DNA of 64,000 nt from Acidobacteriota bacterium (GTDB lineage Bacteria; Acidobacteriota; Terriglobia; Terriglobales; Acidobacteriaceae), in the NCBI GenBank assembly GCA_013289765.1, contig JABCZI010000005.1:1-64000 (forward strand), read 5' to 3'. Made by a program: the position numbers and the translations under genes. Each line of letters begins with the position of its first letter. The first letter of the stretch is position 1. Positions 7,170-15,560 of the stretch are shown one piece after another. A model generated the notes under the pieces. That model did not search any database and had not been told where the DNA came from. It worked only from the letters and a program-made list of their open reading frames with translations.

Positions 7170-7533
7170 GAACGGTCGTGCACAGCGCCGAGGCTGTTCA
7201 GTTGTCAAGCAGAATGGTTTCTGCCGTCCACCCCGGACAGATCAGTTCAGGCCATTCGGGGAAATTGGATTAGTGTCCGGCAGAGTCGGAGGAAGTCACG
7301 ACACCTGCAGAGCACGTGATTGTCGAATGACAGCCGAGGAGTTCTCTCTGTCAAAATTCTTTCAAAACTTGCACAGTCTCTTGCACACTTTCGCTGCGAC
7401 CGAAAATTAGTGCGTTTAAATACAATAGTTATTAGTTGGGAGATATCGACACGGTCTCACATCGAACATACGAGTGCCTGTTTCTCTGGTACGAAAGGAA
7501 GCTCACGTCCTCGGCAGCCACTAGAACGACATA
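7170..7533. other. Intergenic region between cheX and a receiver gene
   Basis: No coding frame looks real. The segment cttgcacagtctcttgcaca near 7367-7389 contains a direct repeat of cttgcaca spaced by 6 bp, which could be a regulator site. Nothing else stands out. Confidence 0.35.
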
Positions 7534-7896
7534 ATGCGCATTCTCATTGTCGACGACAACGAACGAGTTCGACGTGGCATCGCTGGAGTTATCTCCTACG
7601 AGAAAGATTGGCAGTTGTGTGGCGAAGCGAGAGATGGAGCGGAGGCAATGGAAATGACGCGGCTCTTGCTTCCTGATCTGGTGCTCCTGGACGTCAGTAT
7701 GCCGGGTATGGATGGCTTGGAAACGGCGCGTCGCCTGCGGCACGAGCATCCATCCGTAAAAATCCTGATCTTGAGCCAACATGATCCCGAGCAGTTGTTA
7801 CCACAAGCCCTGGATGCGGGTGCAAACGGATGCGTTGACAAGTCTCGCATAAGTAGCGATCTGGTGCGGATCATCAAGAGTGTTTTTCTTAGTTGA
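7534..7896 (+). CDS. Stand-alone NarL-type receiver domain
   Basis: 120 aa. The receiver signature is complete: LIVDDNERVRRG (acidic pair near D7-D8), LVLLDVSMPGMDGLET (phospho-Asp near 53), ILSQHDPEQLLPQALDAGANG (switch Ser) and VDKS (Lys). This wording is that of NarL/FixJ regulators, but the protein ends at about residue 120, where the LuxR-type HTH normally begins. The stop is followed by an intrinsic terminator, so this is not a truncation caused by a nearby frameshift that I can see. It probably works by protein contact or phosphotransfer. Confidence 0.85.
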   Translation: MRILIVDDNERVRRGIAGVISYEKDWQLCGEARDGAEAMEMTRLLLPDLVLLDVSMPGMDGLETARRLRHEHPSVKILILSQHDPEQLLPQALDAGANGCVDKSRISSDLVRIIKSVFLS

Positions 7897-7969
7897 AAAA
7901 GCGGCCTGGAGAAATAGAACCTCCGGAAGACGGCTGGAATAGAAAGAAGATGGCTGGAAGAGAAAATGG

Positions 7970-7993
7970 AAGGCCGCCTTTGAGGGCGGCCTT
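7970..7993 (+). terminator. Intrinsic terminator hairpin
   Basis: aaggccgcc (7970-7978) and ggcggcctt (7985-7993) form a 9 bp stem with a 6 nt loop. It sits between the convergent ends of the receiver gene (7896) and the TIGR03118 gene (8022), so it could serve both strands. T tracts are short. Confidence 0.7.
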
Positions 7994-8021
7994 TGCTTCA
8001 GGATATGCGGCGCTGGAGAAG

Positions 8022-9041
8022 TTACTTGACGACTATGACTCCGAAGAAGCCATCGGTGTCGCTGGGACCGGCAGTGAAGAAGAGCTGATTCTTGAACCCA
8101 TTTGCGGAAGTTCCGCCGCCGAACTCAATGCCCCACAGTCCATTGATGGTGATCGGCGTGCCAGATGTATTCCTCAGCGTGCCCACGAATTTACCAGTGA
8201 CATGATCGAAGGCGTTGATGGTGCCAGTGCTGGAGTTGTTAGAAATCAGAAGGGTGTTGCTGAGAGTTCCGAAATTTGACTGTGCCAGGGCGAAACCCCA
8301 GGGTTGGTTCAGAGGCACTCCGTGGGCGAAGTGTTTCAAGAGAGTGCCGTCTTCGCTGAAGACGTCGATGAAACCACCCTTACCGCCCGAGGTACTGGCA
8401 AATGATACGAATACTTTTCCTTTGATGTCGTGAATTCCGAAGGGGGCAAAACCGGCCGGCACGCTGGCGTCGGTGAAAGACTTTACCAGGCCAAAGTTTG
8501 CGTCGTAAACGTCCACTTTGTTGTTGGCGGAGTCGGCGGCGAAGAGGAAGTTTCCGGAGACTTTGTCGGTGATGGCCAGTCCGGTGTAGACCGAGCCAGG
8601 GCTTCTTACGCCGATCAGTGACGCGCTAGGGTTGAAGCTCGACCAGCCGCTGATCGTTCCATCCAGTGTGGCAAATAGAAATACTGAAGTCCAATTATCG
8701 ATTTTGAATTCCGACGAGCCGTTGTAGACGATTCCCGTTGGCGTGCCCGGTCCGGTGCCGCTGGAAGATGGGACGATCACCTGCAGGCTTTGCGGGTTGC
8801 CTTTACCGTCGTAGAGAGTGGACCAGCCGCTGGCCTCGTCGCTGACCCAGAACGGGCCCCCCGGGGCGTAGACGAGTCCCCAGGCATTTTTGAGCAATGA
8901 ATCCGTGTGCTGAGCTTTGCCGGAAATATCCGAATCCAGATAGAAGCCTTGATACTGCGCCAGGGCTGAGTTGCAAACGAACATCAGCAAGAGGCCCAGC
9001 ACTGAGGCAAAGACGTGAGTACGACCGAGTACACGCTGCAT
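8022..9041 (-). CDS. Secreted TIGR03118-family beta-propeller-like protein
   Basis: 339 aa from the ATG at 9041, chosen because gaaggag lies 8 nt upstream. Residues 1-28 are a signal peptide (VFASVLGLLLMFVCNSALAQ). The mature protein has family landmarks: LKNAWGLVYAPGGPFWVSDE, GTPTGIVYNGS, VYTGLAITD, FLFAADSANNKVDVYDANF, PFGIHDIKGKVFVSFAS, QPWGFALA, INGLWGIEFGGG, LFFTAGPSD. The repeated WG and GI blocks suggest a propeller of NHL-like blades. It is probably extracytoplasmic; function is unknown. Downstream is the terminator at 7970. Confidence 0.85.
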   Translation of the reverse strand: MQRVLGRTHVFASVLGLLLMFVCNSALAQYQGFYLDSDISGKAQHTDSLLKNAWGLVYAPGGPFWVSDEASGWSTLYDGKGNPQSLQVIVPSSSGTGPGTPTGIVYNGSSEFKIDNWTSVFLFATLDGTISGWSSFNPSASLIGVRSPGSVYTGLAITDKVSGNFLFAADSANNKVDVYDANFGLVKSFTDASVPAGFAPFGIHDIKGKVFVSFASTSGGKGGFIDVFSEDGTLLKHFAHGVPLNQPWGFALAQSNFGTLSNTLLISNNSSTGTINAFDHVTGKFVGTLRNTSGTPITINGLWGIEFGGGTSANGFKNQLFFTAGPSDTDGFFGVIVVK

Positions 9042-9264
9042 GCGATTTCTCCTTCGTGTAGTTGCGAGCGGGTTGCAAAGATGGTCCAAGTCCTTGCCGG
9101 AGGCCATCAGCACCATGCTCTGTAACGTCGCAATACTAGGGTGTGCGGAGAGTGGGGTTGTCAGCGGCTTGTCAGGGATTTGTCATTGGTTTGTCATTGG
9201 TGTGTAGAATTCGTGTTTGTACAGTCGTCGAGTGGATCTCTCGCCGATGGGAACTGCGCAAATC

Positions 9265-9299
9265 AAGATGGCGTTCTGGTTGGGCCAGAACGCCATCTT
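9265..9299 (-). terminator. Strong inverted repeat, terminator
   Basis: A perfect 15 bp stem (aagatggcgttctgg / ccagaacgccatctt) with a 5 nt loop lies 60 bp beyond the stop of the minus-strand membrane gene at 9359. On that strand it is followed by gattt, a modest T tract. It likely terminates that gene before the TIGR03118 gene. Confidence 0.8.
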
Positions 9300-9358
9300 A
9301 GTTACGGATTGTATCGAGTAATCGTCGCGATGGCTCCGCCAGCTATCGCGACTGTTTT

Positions 9359-10087
9359 CTACGCGCCCGCGCTGGCGGTTTTGGCCAGCGATGCGGTGCG
9401 TGGAGCGTCCGCCGCCTCCCGGAAGTACAACCGGTAAGAGCAGTGGACGCCATACATTACAGGAAAGATCACCAGGGCGGCCTGCCAGCCAAAATGATGG
9501 CTGACCAGGTTTACCATGGAAGTCATTCCTGCACTGAGGATGTAGTAGGGGAATGAGAGTTGCACGATCCCGAGCCAGATGCGGCGCATGGCCGCTCCCT
9601 CGGCGACTTTGATGATGCCAGCTACCGGCGCCGTCTGCCCCAGGAAGAAAGCAGCGGTCGCGGAAGCCAGCATCAACGGTTCCGAAGCCCAGGCAGCCCT
9701 CCCCAACCAGCCAGCGTTCCAGATTAAGTTCGCCATGCTGGTTGCGAATGCCATCATGCTGACGTTGAATAGCATCTGATCTGGCTTGAACTTGGCGTCC
9801 AGTTTGGGCCAGCATTGCACTAACGTTGAAATGCTTGCGATCACGACAGCTTCCAGTGCGCTCAGATTTACGACTGCCATGAGCAGGAATGGCAAGTTGA
9901 CTGACATGTTTCCGTCAATGCCCGGCAGCTTAATCTTCATCCGCGACGTAGCCGCCGCCAGTGCCATTAGAGCCAGGGCATAGGATGTATGGAGCGTGTG
10001 GCTGGCTAGCCCGGCGTATACCGTGCTTGCCGTCGCTGCCAGGACCATCACTGCGATGAATGTTTGCGTTAGCCGTGTGCGATTCAT
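9359..10087 (-). CDS. Stand-alone polytopic sensor-type membrane domain
   Basis: 242 aa, with ribosome site agaggagaag just before the ATG. About seven or eight hydrophobic segments cover residues 8-225. The stretch KIKLPGIDGNMSVNLPFLLMAVVNLSALEAVVI aligns with KVQLPGIDGTMSVNFLFILLGVMELSLPETMVI in the HD-GYP/GGDEF protein encoded at 16430-18871, and the later FPYYIL...W(Q)(A/T)(A/S)L...VHCSYRLYFRE and VYRSYRLYLGR blocks also match. It is thus the same MASE-like sensor module without any output domain. It could bind the same ligand or modulate the full-length enzyme by heteromerisation. Confidence 0.8.
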   Translation of the reverse strand: MNRTRLTQTFIAVMVLAATASTVYAGLASHTLHTSYALALMALAAATSRMKIKLPGIDGNMSVNLPFLLMAVVNLSALEAVVIASISTLVQCWPKLDAKFKPDQMLFNVSMMAFATSMANLIWNAGWLGRAAWASEPLMLASATAAFFLGQTAPVAGIIKVAEGAAMRRIWLGIVQLSFPYYILSAGMTSMVNLVSHHFGWQAALVIFPVMYGVHCSYRLYFREAADAPRTASLAKTASAGA

Positions 10088-10122
10088 GATCTTCTCCTCT
10101 CTCTGATTGTTATAACCACGGC

Positions 10123-11916
10123 TTACTGTTCATCGTCTCCAGCATCTGAGAACGCGCTGTTGCTGGCTAAGTCTGATGCACCCCATACCACGCTAGTGGC
10201 GGATGTGCCTATACTCGCACCCCAGACCACACTGAAGGCGCTCAGTTGGTTATCGTTCCAGGGAAGCGAACTGCCCCATACCACAGAGCTGCCATTTACG
10301 TTCGCGCCCCATACGACTGAGGTTCCCCAAACCACCGAACTGCCCCAAACCACGGAGTTTGGCAGAACCAGCGAGTTTCCGTTGCTCAACGAAACGGTAT
10401 GAGTTACGGCGTTGTAGACTGCCGACGGTGAGAGAGCGGACCCGGTTGTGGCCGGGGCCAGATCGTTGTTGGCCAGAGCTGCCTGCACATCCAGGTAGCC
10501 GGCACCGATCGACAGAAGATCGTAGAACTCAGTGAAGGTTCGCCCTAAATGCGGCACCAAAGAGATGGACGACTGGGGAAAACGCTTGTATGCCGTCTTC
10601 ATCAACCGTGCCTTCACTTGGTCCGGAGTCAAAGAGGTATTTTGCTGCAGCATCAAAGCCACAGCGCCGCTGACGGCCGGCGTCGCCATGCTGGTGCCGC
10701 TAAGCTTGAAATAGTCGTTGTTCCCGTCGGTGCCGACAACAAACTCAGTCGGATATGCAGCCTCCAGCGTTGCGCCAGGAGCCGCGAGCGAAACCACAGC
10801 ATTTCCCGCAGCTACCAAATCGGGTTTCACCACGTGATCGTATGTGGTAGGCCCCTTGGAGCTGTAGCTGGCTTTTTGGTCATCAGTCCGCGAGTACGTG
10901 TCCATGGACTTCATGGCACCCACGGTCAGCACGAAGGGATCATTTCCTGGTGCGGTGATGGTTCCGAAGCCGTTGCTGCCGTTCACGCTCAATCGGCCAT
11001 AGTTGCCTGCCGCCACCACCACAACGATGCCGCTTTGCCACGCGGCTTCCACTGCCTGGCATAGAGGATCCTGAGTGTAGCTGACAGGAATGCCGCGTCC
11101 GAGCGACAGGTTGATGACACGAATGTTATAACTATTTTTCAGTGCGATCGCCTGCTGGATAGCCGCGATCACGTTGCTATCGCTGCCGGAGCCATTGGCA
11201 TCAAGCGCGCGCAAGTCGATTAAGTTGACCTTGGGGGCTACGCCCGTGAACCGCCCCGCCGAAAGGTAGCCATTGCCACCGATAATTCCGGCAACGTGAG
11301 TTCCGTGTCCGTATAAGTCATATTGCGCCCCATTCGCGTTGGAAGTGGCCGTACCAGTAAAGTCCTGGTGATAGACCACGCGCGAATATGACTCAGTTGA
11401 ATCCAACAAGTCGGGGTGACTGTCGTTGATGCCGCTGTCAATCACGGCAACGCCGATTCCCGTGCCGGTGTAGCCGGCGTTCCAGGCTGCGCTAACGTTG
11501 GCTGCGGCGTCAGTGTAATCGTCCGCTCCGTTCAGCGGGTGATCGACGGTCACGGAAACAATCTCGGGGTCGGCTTCCAGTGCAGGCAGAGCATTCACTG
11601 GGATGGTGAAAGCAATCGCCTTCACTGTACCGAGCCTATGGTTCAGGTGACCGCCAAGATTCATCATTTGGCGCTCGTGCCTGGCTTGTGGGGTGTTCTT
11701 GTATTGCACGATGACTCTCACGGTTTCCGTGGAAGCGACGCCATGGTGAGCGCGCGCAACTGTCGGTGCCAGGTCCGGGGCGAATTTGCCAACCCAATTC
11801 TGGGCGAAGGCGGCCTCGGCGATCAGCACCAGTAACAGCGTAGCGACGCGCTTTCCCCAAGCTGCGCTGTGGCGCTGGCCCCGACCCGGGCTTTTTGGTT
11901 TAAGTGTTTGCGACAT
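10123..11916 (-). CDS. Secreted S8 (subtilisin-like) serine protease with VVWG-repeat tail
   Basis: 597 aa. Residues 1-38 are a signal peptide (VATLLLVLIAEAAFAQ). Residues 60-130 are an inhibitor_I9-like propeptide. The catalytic triad is Asp160 (VIDSGINDSHPD), His204 (GHGTHVAG) and Ser409 (GTSMATPAVSG); the oxyanion Asn305 is in VAAGN. After a DUF-like linker (about 470-510) the C-terminus has six SVVWG units between about 520 and 585, interrupted by SLPWNDNQLSAF, then an acidic end. This tail is a known feature of acidobacterial subtilases; its role (surface retention or export) is not established. Confidence 0.93.
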   Translation of the reverse strand: MSQTLKPKSPGRGQRHSAAWGKRVATLLLVLIAEAAFAQNWVGKFAPDLAPTVARAHHGVASTETVRVIVQYKNTPQARHERQMMNLGGHLNHRLGTVKAIAFTIPVNALPALEADPEIVSVTVDHPLNGADDYTDAAANVSAAWNAGYTGTGIGVAVIDSGINDSHPDLLDSTESYSRVVYHQDFTGTATSNANGAQYDLYGHGTHVAGIIGGNGYLSAGRFTGVAPKVNLIDLRALDANGSGSDSNVIAAIQQAIALKNSYNIRVINLSLGRGIPVSYTQDPLCQAVEAAWQSGIVVVVAAGNYGRLSVNGSNGFGTITAPGNDPFVLTVGAMKSMDTYSRTDDQKASYSSKGPTTYDHVVKPDLVAAGNAVVSLAAPGATLEAAYPTEFVVGTDGNNDYFKLSGTSMATPAVSGAVALMLQQNTSLTPDQVKARLMKTAYKRFPQSSISLVPHLGRTFTEFYDLLSIGAGYLDVQAALANNDLAPATTGSALSPSAVYNAVTHTVSLSNGNSLVLPNSVVWGSSVVWGTSVVWGANVNGSSVVWGSSLPWNDNQLSAFSVVWGASIGTSATSVVWGASDLASNSAFSDAGDDEQ

Positions 11917-12170
11917 AAATGTCAGCCTTTCTCAGCTACGAAAACGAATGTGGAGCAAAAACTCGTGCTTAGACCCACTGACTCATATGCACGGGGACGA
12001 CCAATCGTCTACCCGCAAGTGATTGGAACCATTGGAGATGGAGGCGGAACTGAATGGGGCGCTGGGCCAGTCTGTCCTGCCGGTTGGGGCGCGAGACAGT
12101 TTGTCCCGTTAATTTCTTACAGTTACTTTGGTGAGTTACCTGACAGGATGAGAGTGTGAGCCGCGTGCGT

Positions 12171-13013
12171 TTAGCGTGTAGCGGCAGCTTGGGTTTTGTG
12201 TTGGATCGACGGTCCCGCAGGCAGGATACGCGGCATGGCGGCCATTAGGCGTTGGGTGTATTCGTGTTGCGGGTTGGCGAAGATTTGTTCCGTTGTTCCG
12301 CACTCAACAACTTCTCCTTGATGAAGAATCGCGATGCGGTCGCAGATCCCCGCCACTGAGGCGAGATCGTGAGAGATGTAGAGAATAGCCATCCCGGTGG
12401 AACGGTTCAAGGCGCGAAAGAGCGCAAGAATCTCGGATTGAGTAATCACATCGAGAGCGCTGGTGGCCTCGTCAGCGATGAGCAGCACGGGACGATGCAT
12501 CACCGCCATTGCAATCAGCACGCGCTGCGCTTGTCCAACGCTCATCTGCGAGGGATATTTGCGGAGGAATTCGTCGTCGGTGGGCAGAGAAACGCTCTCC
12601 AGGCATGTGCGGATTGCATTGCCGCAGTCGCTGTTCGTGCCCGATGCGTGCGCCCGCCACGCTTCCTTAAGTTGGGTTCGGATCCTGAGCGCGGGATTCA
12701 GCGAAGACAGAGGGCTTTGCAACACCAGGGAAATAGACCGTCCGCGCAGTGTGCGAAGCTCGCGTTCTGACAACTGCAGAAGGTCAGAATCTTGAAATTG
12801 GATGCTGCCTTCCGCGTGAGCGCGCTTCTTCTCGAGAAGGCCGAGGATTGTCATGGCCAGCGTGCTTTTTCCCGAGCCGCTTTGCCCCACCAGCCCCATC
12901 ACTTCGCCGCGCTGGATTTCCAACCGCACACCGCGCAGGACAGGCTTGTCGGCATAGCGCAGCGAGAAGTGGGCCGATAGCAGCGTGTCGTTTTGCGGAG
13001 TATCGAAGGCCAT
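12171..13013 (-). CDS. Peptide/nickel-type ABC transporter ATP-binding subunit
   Basis: 280 aa from the ATG at 13013; a TTG at 13067 would add 18 residues. Walker A is GQSGSGKST (about 41-49), the Q-loop is LVLQSPLSSLNP, the signature is MSVGQAQR in place of LSGGQ, Walker B is LLIADEATSALD and the switch His is in YISHD. The VPLSSLNPALR-like region and EVVECGTTEQIFANPQHEYTQ are typical of DppD/OppD. It is the last gene of the importer operon. Only one ATPase gene is present, so it would act as a homodimer, whereas canonical Opp/Dpp systems use two. Confidence 0.9.
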   Translation of the reverse strand: MAFDTPQNDTLLSAHFSLRYADKPVLRGVRLEIQRGEVMGLVGQSGSGKSTLAMTILGLLEKKRAHAEGSIQFQDSDLLQLSERELRTLRGRSISLVLQSPLSSLNPALRIRTQLKEAWRAHASGTNSDCGNAIRTCLESVSLPTDDEFLRKYPSQMSVGQAQRVLIAMAVMHRPVLLIADEATSALDVITQSEILALFRALNRSTGMAILYISHDLASVAGICDRIAILHQGEVVECGTTEQIFANPQHEYTQRLMAAMPRILPAGPSIQHKTQAAATR

Positions 13014-13089
13014 GCTGGGTGTGCTTTCGTCGTTCTGCCTAATCAGTATCCGTGTGTATCCGTGCAAATCCGTGGCGAGATCTTCTCTA

Positions 13090-14739
13090 TTATTTCGCCG
13101 GTACCGAGAGCCGCTCCGCGTTCCAGAATGTCTGTGGCGATAGAATCACCGGCGCAGCGCCGTGCACATTCGCTGACACCGCGGAAAGCGCATTCTTGTT
13201 AACCAGGAAGATGAACGGCTGCTGCTCGACAACGATTTCCTGCACGCGGTCGAACGCTTCTTTGCGTTTTTTCAGGTCGCTGGTCGAGGCTTGCGCGCGC
13301 ATAAGACGGTCAATCTCCGCTTCCCACGGGGTTTCCGGAGTTTTCTGCTGCGGGTTCCACTGATGACTGTCGGAAGAACTCAACCACACGTTCATCTCGC
13401 CGTTCGGATCCAGATCGACGTTGGTCAGGCCGAGGATGATGGCCTCGTAGTCGAAACTCTGCGTCATGCGTTCGATCAGGGAAGGGAAGTCGAGCGTAAC
13501 CACGTTCACGTGGATGCCGATTTTCTGCAGATCATCCTGGATGAGCACGGCCATGCGCTCCCGCGACTTGTTGCCGGCGTTCGTGATGATGGAAAACACA
13601 ACCGTATTTCCGTCTTTATCCTTGAGCGTTCCGTTTTCCAGGCGGAAGCCTTCCGACTGCAACGACTTCATGGCTGCATCGGGACTATAGGTTTGGGGCT
13701 TCAGGTTGGGGTTGAACCAGAATTTATTGGCTGGCGAAAACGGTCCCATCGCAGGCTGGGCGTGCCCACGAAAGACAACCCGGCTCAAGTCCTCGCGATT
13801 GATCGCTTCTGAAATCGCGCGGCGGAAGTTGGCTGAACGGAACCAATTCTTCTTGTAGCCTGGAATCGGCGACTTGGCCACTTCGTTAAACCAAAGTTGT
13901 TCGCTATCGAGCGACGCGCCCGCATCATGCGCCAATTGCGGAGAAGTGGCGGCCAGCTTGTCGAAGTATTCGCTATCGAGAGAATTGATCAGGTCCAGTT
14001 CTCCGCGTTTGAAGCGCAGCATTTCAACGTCGCGATTAGGTTGGATGTCCAGCCGGATGGAATCAAGATAAGGGAGTTTGCGGCCCTGTTCATCGATCTT
14101 CCAGTAGTTTGGATTGCGTTTCAGAAGAACTTCCGATCCGGGTTTGTAATCCGCCACCATAAACGGGCCCAGGACCGCCATTTCTTTTTTCGGCGAGTGC
14201 TGGGAAAGAATGGCTACCTGATCGAAGAGGCGATCGAGCCCGGCAACTTGAGACGGAAACCGAATTGAAATCTGGGTAGGGGAGATCACTTTGGTTTCGA
14301 CATTGCCGGTACCCGAGCGGAAAGCGTCGCCAGTGGGCGAATGCAAGGCCGGGTCCATCAACTGCTGAACCGTGAAAGCGACGTCCTCGGCGGTGAAAGG
14401 AGTGCCGTCGGAGAACGAGATTCCGCTACGCAAGCGGAAGGAGATTTGACGTCCATCTTTCGAGACCTTCCAGGATTGTGCTAATCCCGGCTCTAATTCC
14501 TGAGTCTGGCGATTGACGCGGACCAGAACGCCTCCGGTTAAATAGCGGATCGCGCCGGATGAATCTTCCTCAACCTTCAGGGGATTGAATGTCTTGGGCT
14601 CAGCGCGCAGGCAGAATCTGAGTTCGCCGCTTTGTGCAGACAATTGTCCAAGCAAAGATCCCAGGCAGATTAGTGCGACTGCGATTGCGCTTCCGCATCG
14701 ATATGCCAATTGTTTCGAGCCTCTATCATGCTGCTTCAT
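13090..14739 (-). CDS. Extracellular solute-binding protein, family 5 (peptide/nickel type)
   Basis: 549 aa from the ATG at 14739, which overlaps the permease stop by 4 bp. Residues 1-38 are a signal peptide (AIAVALICLGSLLGQLSAQS). Family 5 landmarks follow: LRFCLRAEPKTFNPLKV, LEPGLAQSWKVSKDGRQISFRLR, FSDGTPFTAEDVAFT, a GPFMVADYKPGSEVLLKRNPNYW block, and FRRAISEAINREDL. It captures substrate in the periplasm and delivers it to the permeases encoded just upstream. The substrate cannot be read from sequence; oligopeptides are the usual ligands. Confidence 0.92.
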   Translation of the reverse strand: MKQHDRGSKQLAYRCGSAIAVALICLGSLLGQLSAQSGELRFCLRAEPKTFNPLKVEEDSSGAIRYLTGGVLVRVNRQTQELEPGLAQSWKVSKDGRQISFRLRSGISFSDGTPFTAEDVAFTVQQLMDPALHSPTGDAFRSGTGNVETKVISPTQISIRFPSQVAGLDRLFDQVAILSQHSPKKEMAVLGPFMVADYKPGSEVLLKRNPNYWKIDEQGRKLPYLDSIRLDIQPNRDVEMLRFKRGELDLINSLDSEYFDKLAATSPQLAHDAGASLDSEQLWFNEVAKSPIPGYKKNWFRSANFRRAISEAINREDLSRVVFRGHAQPAMGPFSPANKFWFNPNLKPQTYSPDAAMKSLQSEGFRLENGTLKDKDGNTVVFSIITNAGNKSRERMAVLIQDDLQKIGIHVNVVTLDFPSLIERMTQSFDYEAIILGLTNVDLDPNGEMNVWLSSSDSHQWNPQQKTPETPWEAEIDRLMRAQASTSDLKKRKEAFDRVQEIVVEQQPFIFLVNKNALSAVSANVHGAAPVILSPQTFWNAERLSVPAK

Positions 14740-15560
14740 GCGGCTATCTCCTCTTGCCTGGAAAGTAAAAGCTGGAACGACGTGACCACGACTACCAGCA
14801 AAATCAGCGGCACAAACTTCCAAGGCTCTTCGCCAACGGAAACCATGCCTTCTAATTCTTTGAGCAGGCTTCCCCATGACGGCATAGGCTCGGCCACGCC
14901 GAGTCCAAGAATTCCGAGGTTGGCTTCGCTCAAGATGAAGACTGGAATCGAAATCCAAAACTGCGCGTAGAGCACGGGTTTCAAGTTCGGCACGACGTGA
15001 ATCCAAAACAATCTTTGTCCGGGCAGGCCCACAGCGCGCGCCTGGCGCACAAAATCTGAAGAGCGCAATGATGCCGCGGTGGTACACAAGACTCGCGCGG
15101 CGGTGGTCCATCCCAAAAGCCCTAACAGCAGAAATGTCACTAGGACCGAAACCAGAGGCGATACATTCAGCGGCATCAGCGCGCGCGCCGTGATCAAAAG
15201 AAACAGCCAGGGCAGGGATAAGAATAGGTCGGTTACTGCCATCGCGATTCGCGCCCAGGCTCCGCCCAGATATCCCGCGAGTCCTCCGATGAAGGCCGCC
15301 ATCAGCGTGGAAAGAAACGCTGCGGCTGGAGCCAACAGGAGAGAAATACGGGTTCCGTAGAGAACGCGGGCAAAGCGGTCGCGCCCAATTTCATCGGTGC
15401 CGAGCCAGTGCGCGCGGGACGGCGGCGCACCCGTGGCATCGCGATATTGTCTGGCATATCCGGCAGGAGCCAGCCAGTTCGCGGCCGCCGACGCAGCCAG
15501 TACCAGCACTAAGACAGCACAGGCGAGTTTTCGCCCGAGGTTCATGCTCTCTGACCTCAT
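14736..15560 (-). CDS. ABC transporter permease, DppC/OppC type
   Basis: 274 aa. Hydrophobic segments lie near 9-25, 75-98, 105-130, 145-165, 205-225 and 250-268. The family block HWLGTDEIGRDRFARVLYGTRISL (about 50-73) and the EAA loop RAVGLPGQRLFWIHVVPNLKPVLY (about 177-200) are clear. The start overlaps the upstream permease stop by 4 bp, as does its stop with the binding-protein start. It forms the membrane channel with the DppB-type partner. Confidence 0.92.
   Translation of the reverse strand: MRSESMNLGRKLACAVLVLVLAASAAANWLAPAGYARQYRDATGAPPSRAHWLGTDEIGRDRFARVLYGTRISLLLAPAAAFLSTLMAAFIGGLAGYLGGAWARIAMAVTDLFLSLPWLFLLITARALMPLNVSPLVSVLVTFLLLGLLGWTTAARVLCTTAASLRSSDFVRQARAVGLPGQRLFWIHVVPNLKPVLYAQFWISIPVFILSEANLGILGLGVAEPMPSWGSLLKELEGMVSVGEEPWKFVPLILLVVVVTSFQLLLSRQEEIAA

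Noticed and set aside
7893..8279. Protein-coding frame overlapping the 3' end of the TIGR03118 gene
   Set aside because: It crosses the terminator hairpin at 7970 and lies antisense to conserved TIGR03118 sequence.
12369..12770. Opposite-strand openings over the ABC ATPase and permeases
   Set aside because: They mirror well-supported genes with complete motifs on the other strand.
14740..15111. A long N-terminal extension of the solute-binding protein
   Set aside because: This part lies over the upstream permease in another frame; the ATG at 14739 gives a proper signal peptide and a 4 bp overlap.
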